A DNA stretch of 64,000 nt from an uncultured Bacteroidota bacterium (GTDB lineage Bacteria; Bacteroidota; Bacteroidia; Chitinophagales; Chitinophagaceae), in NCBI GenBank assembly GCA_903835005.1, contig CAILLK010000028.1, positions 18,406 to 82,405 of the forward strand, in the 5' to 3' direction. Made by a program: the position numbers and the translations under genes. The notes under the pieces were generated by a model. It saw only the letters and a program-made list of their open reading frames with translations, was not told the origin of the DNA and did not search any database. This document shows positions 44,444-51,599 of the stretch, piece by piece (position 1 is the stretch's first letter; the number at the start of each line of letters is the position of its first letter).

Positions 44444-44740
44444 CTAATGCTTCCAAAAAGGCTTCATACTGGTGTTGAATATTCTCAGAATTTGAATGAA
44501 CATTGCTTTTTCATTGATTTTATAAAAGATCAGAAAAGGGAAAGTAGGAGTATTCGCAGCTCTGACATTATTATAGCGTATTGAGTATATTCTTGGATTG
44601 TTAGCTAACTTCCTTAAAATCATATCAATCTCAATTGCCATCCTTTTTCCCAGCCCTTCAAGTTTTGTATTATAATAATCAACAGCTTTTCTTAAATCTG
44701 AGTTTGCGGCAGGGGTTATATATACAATATAGTTGGTCAT
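44444..44740 (-). CDS. RelE/ParE-superfamily toxin
   Basis: This 98-residue basic protein fits the RelE/ParE toxin fold. ITPAANSDLRKAVDYYN opens with the usual beta-strand/helix; the middle is IDMILRKLANNPRIYSIRY; the C-terminal strands are TFPFLIFYKINEKAMFIQILRIFNTS. ParE-type members block gyrase; RelE-type members cut mRNA on ribosomes. The C-terminal catalytic set is not clear enough to choose. It is the last of three closely spaced minus-strand genes: antitoxin, 40-residue membrane peptide, toxin. Confidence 0.88.
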   Translation of the reverse strand: MTNYIVYITPAANSDLRKAVDYYNTKLEGLGKRMAIEIDMILRKLANNPRIYSIRYNNVRAANTPTFPFLIFYKINEKAMFIQILRIFNTSMKPFWKH

Positions 44741-44805
44741 TATATGTTTCCGATAATCTACTAAAATTATAGGATAATTTTATGTATTTTCCTCTGTTAG
44801 CTTTT

Positions 44806-44928
44806 TTATGGTTTGTCAAGACTGTCAAGCGCATTCATGAGATAACAAATAAAGGTAATAATAGTTACTAAAATCAAAGAAACCATTACAATAACAAAGG
44901 ACTTTACTATGTTCCATTTATTGTTCAT
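44806..44928 (-). CDS. Small membrane peptide (40 residues) in a toxin-antitoxin cassette
   Basis: On the minus strand an ATG at 44928 opens a 40-codon frame: MNNKWNIVKSFVIVMVSLI... then a ~22-residue hydrophobic stretch (FVIVMVSLILVTIITFICYLM), and a short tail ending DSLDKP before TAA. One membrane helix with a positive start and an acidic end is a sensible small protein. It lies 25 bases after the antitoxin stop and 65 bases before the toxin start, in the same direction. Coding is inferred from context and the clean helix; the ribosome-binding site is weak. I know no family for it. Confidence 0.55.
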   Translation of the reverse strand: MNNKWNIVKSFVIVMVSLILVTIITFICYLMNALDSLDKP

Positions 44929-44953
44929 TATTAGGTTTTTAATTCGAAATTCT

Positions 44954-45175
44954 TCAATCAAGATATTGCTTCTTGATATCATCCCACTTCAGCATATAAT
45001 CGGGATTTGCTTCGATAGCGATTAATTCTGCATCCAATGCATCTTTCTGCCATTGAGGTAAATCAGTTTTTATTTCGGTTTCTATTTCATGCCATTCTTC
45101 AATAGATATAAATACCCCTACCGGGTTTCCTTGTTTGTCATAAGTATATTGAGGATGTATGTTCATTTCTATCAC
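44954..45175 (-). CDS. Antitoxin-like small protein upstream of the RelE/ParE toxin
   Basis: This 73-residue acidic protein begins MIEMNIHPQYTYDKQGNPVG and continues VFISIEEWHEIETEIK, the pattern of small Bacteroidota antitoxins with a beta-hairpin start that then wrap around a RelE/ParE toxin. The C-terminal half, WQKDALDAELIAIEANPDY, is the likely toxin-binding helix. Family knowledge suggests it neutralises the toxin and represses the operon; I do not see an obvious operator palindrome. Confidence rests on the toxin 213 bases downstream. Confidence 0.75.
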   Translation of the reverse strand: MIEMNIHPQYTYDKQGNPVGVFISIEEWHEIETEIKTDLPQWQKDALDAELIAIEANPDYMLKWDDIKKQYLD

Positions 45176-45303
45176 TATTTAATGTAAAATTACAGCAATT
45201 TATCAATAATAATTCAAGTCATTTCTGATAAAATAGCGCCTTGTAATTGAATATTGGGTTTTGCGTTTTTTTCGCCGTATTTTGCAGCCCAATTCTCCAG
45301 ATT

Positions 45304-46446
45304 ATGAATTTCCAGCTTACAGAAGAACATAAAGCGGTGCGGCAGGCTGCACGCGATTTCGCAAAGAATGAATTACTACCCGGCGTAATAGAGCGCGACG
45401 AAAAAATGAAATTTCCCGCCGAACAGATCAAAATGCTGGGCGAACTTGGTTTCATGGGTATGATGGTTGACCCTAAGTATGGTGGTTCAGGCATGGACAC
45501 TATATCATATGTGCTTGCAATGGAAGAGATTTCCAAGATTGATGCGTCGGTATCGGTTTGTATGAGCGTAAATAACTCACTGGTATGTTGGGGCCTGGAG
45601 AAATATGGTAATGAAGATCAGAAACAAAAGTACCTCACCCAACTGGCCAGCGGACAGAAGATTGGCGCCTTCCTACTCAGTGAGCCGGAGGCCGGCAGCG
45701 ATGCCACTTCTCAGCGCACTACGGCAGTAGATATGGGTGACCATTATATACTCAATGGCACCAAAAACTGGATTACCAACGGTAACTCAGCTTCGTACTA
45801 CCTTGTAATAGCCCAGACTTATCCTGAAAAAGGGCATAAAGGCATTAATGCGCTTATTGTAGAGAAAAACTCTCATGGCGTAATGGTAGGTGCAAAGGAA
45901 AACAAGCTAGGAATCCGCGGCAGCGATACGCATAGCATCATGTTTCAGGATGTGAAGGTGCCAAAGGAAAACAGGATTGGTGATGATGGTTTCGGTTTCA
46001 CTTTTGCAATGAAAGTATTGGCTGGTGGCCGTATTGGTATTGCGGCACAGGCACTTGGTATAGCAAGCGGCGCTTACGAACTGGCTCTGAAATACTCTAA
46101 AGAACGCAAAGCATTCGGCACTGAAATATCCAATCATCAGGCTATCGCATTCAAATTAGCGGATATGGCCACACAGATAGAAGCTGCCCGCCTGCTGGTG
46201 CACAAGGCCGCCTGGACCAAGGACCAGGGACTTGATTATACTTTATCTGCCTCTATGGCTAAGTTGTTTGCATCTGATATTGCTCAGTTTGTAACCAGCG
46301 AAGCGGTGCAGATACATGGCGGTTACGGCTACGTAAAGGAATTCCATGTGGAGCGCCTGATGCGCGATGCAAAGATCACACAGATATATGAAGGCACAAG
46401 CGAGGTGCAGCGTATTGTTATCAGCAGAACTGTTTTGAAGGGGTAA
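45304..46446 (+). CDS. Acyl-CoA dehydrogenase
   Basis: This 380-residue flavoenzyme oxidises an acyl-CoA in fatty-acid or branched-chain amino-acid breakdown. It shows the N-terminal helical domain (MNFQLTEEHKAVRQAARDF), FAD-contact strand IGAFLLSEPEAGSDA and WITNGNSASYYLV. The C-terminal catalytic region is IYEGTSEVQRIVISR, where the Glu of YEGT is the general base in short/medium-chain enzymes. The ATG at 45304 is chosen because the family starts MNFxLTEE; upstream codons do not match. Butyryl-CoA dehydrogenase-type (Bcd/AcdA-like) is likely; chain length cannot be read. Confidence 0.95.
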   Translation: MNFQLTEEHKAVRQAARDFAKNELLPGVIERDEKMKFPAEQIKMLGELGFMGMMVDPKYGGSGMDTISYVLAMEEISKIDASVSVCMSVNNSLVCWGLEKYGNEDQKQKYLTQLASGQKIGAFLLSEPEAGSDATSQRTTAVDMGDHYILNGTKNWITNGNSASYYLVIAQTYPEKGHKGINALIVEKNSHGVMVGAKENKLGIRGSDTHSIMFQDVKVPKENRIGDDGFGFTFAMKVLAGGRIGIAAQALGIASGAYELALKYSKERKAFGTEISNHQAIAFKLADMATQIEAARLLVHKAAWTKDQGLDYTLSASMAKLFASDIAQFVTSEAVQIHGGYGYVKEFHVERLMRDAKITQIYEGTSEVQRIVISRTVLKG

Positions 46447-46490
46447 GATGTTGTGTTTTTATCATAGTATATATGTAAAATGACCAGAAC

Positions 46491-47069
46491 ATGGAACTAT
46501 CGGACCTTGATTTAAACAAGTTGTACACCTATGCCGATTACCTTAAATGGAAATTTGAGGAACGTGTTGAGTTGATAAAAGGGCGTATCTTCGAGATGAA
46601 CGCTCCAAACACTACGCATCAACGGCTTACGCTACGAATAAGCCTGGAAATTGGAACCTAACTTAAAGGTAATGAATGTGAGATTTTTGCTGCTCCTTTT
46701 GATGTCCGGTTTCCTCGTAAATCAAAAGAAGATAACGATATAATAACAGTTTTTCAACCCGATCTCTGTGTGGTGTGCGATCCTTCCAAAATAGATTTTA
46801 AGGGTTGTATCGGAGCGCCTGATTTAATAATAGAAATCCTTTCACCTGCCAATAATAAAAAGGAACTGAAATACAAGTATGAGGTATATGAGGAAGCCGG
46901 TGTACTGGAATACTGGATTGTTGACCCAAGGGAAAAAGCGGTGCAGGTATACTTGCTGACCAACGGTAAACTGATTGCAGGCGGATATCTGTTTGAAGAA
47001 GATAAGATCTTATCCGCCCTACTTCCTGGTTTTTCATTGGATGTAGGTGCGCTGTTTAAAAATATTTGA
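46491..47069 (+). pseudogene. Uma2-family (DUF820) putative restriction endonuclease, broken by one stop
   Basis: The frame runs 193 codons from ATG 46491 to TAA 47069. It matches the Uma2 family throughout: YTYADYLKWKFEERVELIKGR, FAAPFDVRFPRK, VFQPDLCVVCDPSKI, GAPDLIIEILSPANNKKE, YEEAGVLEYWIVDPREKAVQ. The likely PD-(D/E)xK metal site is the Asp in QPD and the Glu in IEILS. Codon 57 (46659-46661) is TAA where relatives usually have Tyr (RISLEIGT-stop-LKGNECEIF). Everything after it stays in frame, so a single substitution explains the break. A C-terminal fragment from an internal start (for example 46770) would lack the first half. The uniform frame suggests recent loss or a sequencing error. 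Confidence 0.85.
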
Positions 47070-47120
47070 AGGTGAGTGGTTTTGGCGAATATTTCATTTC
47101 CACATCCACATGTAATCCAT

Positions 47121-47128
47121 TACTTTTG
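47121..47128 (+). promoter_or_regulatory. Promoter -7 box for ccmC
   Basis: TACTTTTG, exact TAnnTTTG, 20 bases before the ATG at 47149. Confidence 0.65.
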
Positions 47129-47148
47129 CAAAAATTTTAAGATACCTG

Positions 47149-47865
47149 ATGCGTAGCTGGTGGTGGAAAATATTGTGTTTCTTGCTGGTGGGCTATACAG
47201 TAGTTGGAGGATTTCTGATGCCCGTACCCCGGCTTAATATACTTAACGAAACCATCCGTAACCTTTACTTTCATGTGCCTATGTGGTTTACCATGATAGT
47301 TTTATTTGCCGGGGCATTCGGTTACTCAATAAAATATCTGAGAACAGGAGATTTAAAAGACGATGTGTATGCTGTGCAGTTTACCAATACGGGTATTTTC
47401 TTCAGCATATTGGGTATGCTCACCGGCATGGAGTGGGCACAATATACCTGGGGCGCAGCATGGAGCAATGACCCCAAGCAACTAGGCACGGCATTGAGTA
47501 TGCTTATTTATTTTGCCTATACCATTCTCAGGGGCGGCCTTAAAGATGACGAGAAGAAGGCGAAGATCAGCGCGGTTTATAATGTTTTTGCATTTGCAAT
47601 GATGATTCCCCTTATTTTTATCCTGCCCCGAATGGTTGATTCATTGCATCCGGGCAATGGCGGTAATCCGGCATTTAAGCAATATGATCTGGATAGTGGT
47701 ATGAGGATGGTATTTTATCCTGCTGTTATAGGTTGGATTTTATTGGGAATGTGGATAGCAACCCTTAAAATAAGGCTTGGTATCGTAAAGTACGCCAGGG
47801 AATTTGGCCTGGAAGAGAAATGGGATTTTGAATCGGAAAAGAGGATTATAAGGAGAGAAAAATAG
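47149..47865 (+). CDS. ccmC: Cytochrome c biogenesis protein CcmC/CcsA-like (haem-handling)
   Basis: This 238-residue membrane protein belongs to the haem-handling family. It has six membrane helices and the tryptophan-rich WWD-type segment GMEWAQYTWGAAWSNDPKQL (about 103-122), which binds haem at the periplasmic face. The conserved His residues lie in NLYFHVPMWF (~42) and SLHPGNGG (~168). In the full System I, CcmC hands haem to CcmE; CcmE/F/H are not in this window. CcmD-like and Glu dehydrogenase genes follow on the same strand with gaps of 41 and 32 bases. Confidence 0.93.
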   Translation: MRSWWWKILCFLLVGYTVVGGFLMPVPRLNILNETIRNLYFHVPMWFTMIVLFAGAFGYSIKYLRTGDLKDDVYAVQFTNTGIFFSILGMLTGMEWAQYTWGAAWSNDPKQLGTALSMLIYFAYTILRGGLKDDEKKAKISAVYNVFAFAMMIPLIFILPRMVDSLHPGNGGNPAFKQYDLDSGMRMVFYPAVIGWILLGMWIATLKIRLGIVKYAREFGLEEKWDFESEKRIIRREK

Positions 47866-47906
47866 TGCTCCTAAATGCAACAAATAGTAAATAAAACAAC
47901 AAAAAA

Positions 47907-48116
47907 ATGGGCAGATTCATTATAATAACCATCTATTTATTAATGATTTCGGTCAGTTTTGCATCAGCGCAAACTGAGATGGCCGATACCATGCGCTCAA
48001 ATGGCAAAATATACGTTGTGGTTACGGTATTAGCTACTATCTTTGCGGGAATTTTTGCTTACCTCGTAATGCTCGATCGCAAAATCAGCAGGATAGAAAA
48101 AGAAAAATCAGCTTAA
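47907..48116 (+). CDS. ccmD: CcmD-family small membrane protein
   Basis: This 69-residue protein has a signal-like N terminus (MGRFIIITIYLLMISVSFASA) and one main helix, GKIYVVVTVLATIFAGIFAYLVML, ending in DRKISRIEKEKSA. That pattern, a single helix followed by a 'LDRKI..LEKE' tail, is the CcmD-like group of Bacteroidota. CcmD stabilises the CcmC haem complex in System I. Its position directly after ccmC supports the call. Confidence 0.85.
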   Translation: MGRFIIITIYLLMISVSFASAQTEMADTMRSNGKIYVVVTVLATIFAGIFAYLVMLDRKISRIEKEKSA

Positions 48117-48148
48117 TCCAATTATTAATAATTTAAAAATTCAACAAA

Positions 48149-49582
48149 GTGGAAACAGTAATTGCCAAGGCGGCACAAGCTCATTACAGCTTTTTTGAGG
48201 GCGTAGAGCGCAATTTTGATAAAGCATCAAAATACACCCGTTTCGAGTCAGGGATACTGGAACAGATCAAGGCCTGTAACTCAGTTTACAGGATGAAATT
48301 CCCGGTAAGAATAGGCGATAACATCGAAGTTATTGAAGCCTACCGTGTGCAGCACTCCCATCACAAACTGCCTTGTAAGGGTGGTATCCGCTACAGTATG
48401 GATGTGAACCAGGACGAAGTTATGGCCCTGGCTTCCCTGATGACCTACAAATGTGCAATTGTAAATGTTCCCTTTGGCGGAGCAAAAGGCGGTATCAAGA
48501 TCAATCCTAAGAAATATACTACATTCGAACTGGAGAAGATCACCCGCCGTTATGCTTCCGAGCTGGTTAAGAAAAACTTTATTGGCCCGGGCGTTGATGT
48601 GCCTGCTCCCGATTACGGTACAGGCGGTCGTGAAATGAGCTGGATAGTAGATACTTATGCTTCCCTGAAACCAGGTGAAGTAGATGCTCAGGCATGCGTT
48701 ACCGGCAAACCTGTTTCGCAGGGTGGGGTGCGTGGCCGTACAGAGGCTACCGGCCTTGGTGTATATTATGGTATCCGGGAGTTGTGCAATGTAGCTGAAG
48801 ATATGCATAAGCTGGGCCTCACTCCTGGGATTGAAGGCAAAAAAGTTATTATTCAGGGTCTTGGCAATGTGGGTTATCATGCTGCCAAGTTCTTCTTCGA
48901 TAATGGCGCAATCATTGTGGGCTTATCGGAATATGAAGGTGGTATCTATGATGCCAAGGGCCTCGATATTTATAAAGTGGTTGATCACCGCAAGAATTCC
49001 GGTTCTATATTGAATTACCCTGGCGCAACCAACTTTGCCAATGGAGCAGATACTATGGAGCAGCCTTGCGACATCCTTATTCCTGCAGCTCTTGAAAACG
49101 TAATCAATGGCGGCAATGCCGGCCGTATACAGGCTAAAATTATAGGTGAAGCTGCCAATGGCCCGCTGACACCAGAAGCTGATGAAATACTGGGCGCCAA
49201 GGGTGTGGTAATTGTTCCCGACATGTACTTGAATGCTGGTGGTGTTACGGTTTCTTACTTCGAATGGCTGAAGAACCTGAGCCACGTTCGTTTTGGCCGT
49301 ATGGACAAACGTTTCAGTGAAAACCAGTATGGCACTATCCTCCAGGCAGTAGAAGGCCTGACCGGCAAAAGGGTATCAGATACAGAGCGTACTCTGCTAC
49401 TGCATGGACCTGATGAAGTTGACCTGGTTTACAGCGGACTGGAAGATACTATGATCGGTTCATATCACGAGATCCGTGAAGCTATGCTTTCATTGCCAGG
49501 TGTGGATATGCGTACTGCAGCCTTCACAGTAGCCATCAACAAGGTGGGTATGGCTTATGAGGAGCTGGGTATATTCCCATAA
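48149..49582 (+). CDS. gdhA: Glu/Leu/Phe/Val dehydrogenase (glutamate dehydrogenase-type)
   Basis: This 477-residue enzyme interconverts an amino acid and its 2-oxo acid with NAD(P). It starts at a GTG, the only good start for the conserved N terminus. [18 protein letters not shown] and [18 protein letters not shown] hold the substrate-binding and catalytic lysines. [20 protein letters not shown] is typical of this dehydrogenase class. The dinucleotide site is [17 protein letters not shown] (about 230-246). A hairpin terminator follows 48 bases after the stop. Substrate is probably glutamate, but a leucine-like substrate cannot be excluded. It follows ccmC-ccmD closely and may share their transcript. 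Confidence 0.95.
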   Translation: METVIAKAAQAHYSFFEGVERNFDKASKYTRFESGILEQIKACNSVYRMKFPVRIGDNIEVIEAYRVQHSHHKLPCKGGIRYSMDVNQDEVMALASLMTYKCAIVNVPFGGAKGGIKINPKKYTTFELEKITRRYASELVKKNFIGPGVDVPAPDYGTGGREMSWIVDTYASLKPGEVDAQACVTGKPVSQGGVRGRTEATGLGVYYGIRELCNVAEDMHKLGLTPGIEGKKVIIQGLGNVGYHAAKFFFDNGAIIVGLSEYEGGIYDAKGLDIYKVVDHRKNSGSILNYPGATNFANGADTMEQPCDILIPAALENVINGGNAGRIQAKIIGEAANGPLTPEADEILGAKGVVIVPDMYLNAGGVTVSYFEWLKNLSHVRFGRMDKRFSENQYGTILQAVEGLTGKRVSDTERTLLLHGPDEVDLVYSGLEDTMIGSYHEIREAMLSLPGVDMRTAAFTVAINKVGMAYEELGIFP

Positions 49583-49630
49583 TTATCGGTTGGCAGTTTA
49601 CAATTTACAATTGCCGTATATATTTTACAG

Positions 49631-49660
49631 AGGCTGCTTTCGGGCAGCCTTTGTTGTTGT
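49631..49660 (+). terminator. Rho-independent terminator after gdhA
   Basis: AGGCTGC (49631-49637) pairs perfectly with GCAGCCT (49644-49650) around loop TTTCGG, followed by TTTGTTGTTG. Confidence 0.85.
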
Positions 49661-49778
49661 GAGGAGGGGAGGGTTTTGAGTCAGGATATAAATTCAGAGA
49701 TCCTTGCCCGATTCAATAAAATTTAGTGTTATAAGGTATTGATTAGCAGGTAGTAAATACTATAATATAATACGATTT

Positions 49779-49847
49779 ACATCCTCCCTGCCCACCTTCG
49801 CTAATACACAAAACCCGCACGCAAGGCGGAATTTGCACCATCAAGTT
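49779..49847. repeat. Dispersed intergenic repeat, copy B2
   Basis: It carries CCTTCGCTAATACACAAAAC, GCAAGGCGGAAT and CACCATCAAGTT in the same order as 32599-32690. It lacks the internal hairpin of B1. Confidence 0.6.
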
Positions 49848-49971
49848 GTATCTATTAGACAAAATTAAACATCATAGAAAAATCTAACGCGGAGGCGCGA
49901 AGTGGCAATTTGCAAAGATTAATTTTATGACTATACTTCAACCATGAAAAATACAGCCTCCCTAAAAAGGC

Positions 49972-50085
49972 CTTTTGTTTGGTTATCCCATTATCTCGAA
50001 AAAGAGCGATGGGATAATGGTAAACGTTGAAACCCTTGCTGGTGGCTAATATAAATAAATTTACGATTATCTCATCATATCTCAT
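49972..50085. repeat. Hairpin element, copy R1
   Basis: It begins TTTTGTTTGGTTATCCCAT, and TATCCCAT pairs with ATGGGATA (stem also has CTC/GAG inside). It then runs GGTAAACG, TTGCTGGTGGCT and ends GATTATCTCATCATATCTCA. R2 and R3 repeat this in the same orientation. Confidence 0.9.
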
Positions 50086-50253
50086 TTTGGAGGGGTTAGG
50101 AGTTTGGTATTGGGAATTTGTGATCATTGCTTTTGGCTTTCTGGCCCATGGAATAGGCATTTTCTATTGTGTCCTTATTTCTTTTAGTTCCTGCTGCTAG
50201 CGATGTACTTTTCTTTTCTGCAGGAAAAAGAAAAGTACCAAAAGAAAGTCCCG

Positions 50254-50315
50254 CCCTTTGTTCAATCGCTGCGCCACCGCTAAAGCTACGGCGACGCGGT
50301 CCGCTGAACAAAGGG
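50254..50315. repeat. Inverted repeat CCCTTTGTTCA / TGAACAAAGGG
   Basis: Perfect 11-base arms (50254-50264 and 50305-50315) flank a 40-base GC-rich loop (GCTGCGCCACCGC... CGGCGACGCGG) that can fold further. Confidence 0.85.
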
Positions 50316-50579
50316 ATAGCTCTGCGACTTGTATCAGCCAGCTCTGTTAGGCAGGGTGGGGCTGGTAATTCTGGCTATGATTGCAGCTATTTGGCTTTTG
50401 GTTGTTGTTTGGCTTCTGGTCTCCTTTTGGGATTCATCGGTTAGTCTACGCCATTATTAAGGCCCTCCCGAAAAATCGGGACAGGCTATCAAGTGCTATA
50501 CGGCAAATCTTTGTTCGGCAAATTAACTGAATTATATTATGAATCATTTAATTATTATATTTTTCCTTTTGAAATGGCG

Positions 50580-50691
50580 TTTTGTTTGGTTATCCCATTG
50601 TCTCAAAAGAATGTGATGGGATAAAGGTAAACGCTGAAAATCTTGCTGGTGGCTGTTATAAACAAATTTGCGATTATCTCATCATATCTCA
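50580..50691. repeat. Hairpin element, copy R2
   Basis: Same order as R1: TTTTGTTTGGTTATCCCAT, loop, ATGGGATA, GGTAAACG, TTGCTGGTGGCT, GATTATCTCATCATATCTCA. Confidence 0.9.
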
Positions 50692-50913
50692 CCTGGTGTA
50701 GAATCGGGAAACTGAGCAGGGGTTTGGTAACCAATTTTACTACAAAGTTCACAAAGTTGAACACCAAGTACACCCGCCCGAACGTACCTTTTCGGTACGG
50801 GCAGGCTAAATCGTACCACATACCGAATTAGCTTTTAGGTAGGCAAGTTTATAAATGAAAGGGCACAAAGGCCATTTTTATAAAAGTGATCCTTTTTATC
50901 CTCAGCGCTAGTA

Positions 50914-51022
50914 TTGCTGGTTATCCCATTGTCTCAAAATAACGCGATGGGATAATGGTATACGCTGAAACCCTTGCTGATGGCTGATATAATTTAATTT
51001 ATGATTATCTCATCATATCGCA
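50914..51022. repeat. Hairpin element, copy R3
   Basis: Same order as R1, more diverged: TTATCCCAT/ATGGGATA hairpin, GGTATACG, TTGCTGATGGCT and GATTATCTCATCATATCGCA. Confidence 0.88.
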
Positions 51023-51089
51023 TTATATGCCGCTAAATAATGTGAAAATGTGGTATTGTGAAAATGTAGCAATGCATCCAAATGCATAG

Positions 51090-51165
51090 AGTCAATAGAA
51101 ATATTCAATTTTCAATTGCCGAAATTATCGAGAATGTTTGAATATTCGATTTTCATTTGACTCAA
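51090..51165. repeat. AT-rich imperfect inverted repeat
   Basis: GAGTCAATAGAAATATTCAA (51090-51109) is partly complementary to TTTGAATATTCGATTTTCAT...GACTC (51138-51165). Confidence 0.6.
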
Positions 51166-51238
51166 TAGCAGGGAATGTGGGTGCCTGGTGCCTGAGCAGA
51201 TAAAAAACTCTTCGAAATACTTTGGGTAAAATAATGAT

Positions 51239-51550
51239 AGTTTCATAGTTTAATAAATACTAATTAATCATAAAAATTTGGAACAAAGGTATAACTAATA
51301 ATTGGAAAATCCTAATTTTCAGGCGTGTTTATTTTCATGGAAACACCAATAACCCAAGGTATCGGGATTTTAAACAAACTGGTGAGATTGCTGAAACACT
51401 AATTGGCTATGCACCAACTCAAGCCTTATACTCGCGACAGACTGAAAAAGGGCACTCGGAAGCGGGTCGCTTCGGCATATTTGGACGAGTGGAGATCCAT
51501 CGACTAGTAGCCCATTTTATTTTTTGAGAATGACCTTAGGCCAGTGGGGC
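51239..51550. repeat. Dispersed noncoding element, copy D2
   Basis: It aligns with 27470-27746: AGTTTCATAGTTTAATAAAT, TGGAACAAAGGTATAAC, AATTGGAAAATCCTAATT in the first block; a hairpin GAAGCG-GGT-CGCTTC (51459-51473), CGACTAGTA and CCTTAGGCCAGTGG in the second. It ends about 50 bases before the STAND gene. Confidence 0.65.
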
Positions 51551-51599
51551 TATTGCTACGATTTGTTTAGTTATCTTAGCAAAAAGCACCTATATAGAT

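Larger units (their letters stand above)
49583..51599. other. Two-kilobase gene-free, repeat-rich region
   Basis: It separates gdhA from the STAND NTPase gene. It contains the gdhA terminator, repeat B2, three copies of the hairpin-bearing element R1-R3, a large inverted repeat at 50254-50315, an AT-rich imperfect inverted repeat at 51090-51165, and dispersed element D2. Open frames inside it (for example on the minus strand at 49855-50160 and 50603-50821) follow the repeats and are not supported as genes. Confidence 0.6.

Noticed and set aside
49855..50160. 101-codon minus-strand frame spanning repeat R1 (and a related one at 50603-50821)
   Set aside because: The shared peptide comes from the R1/R2 repeat; R3 breaks the frame with stops and no domain or promoter supports coding.
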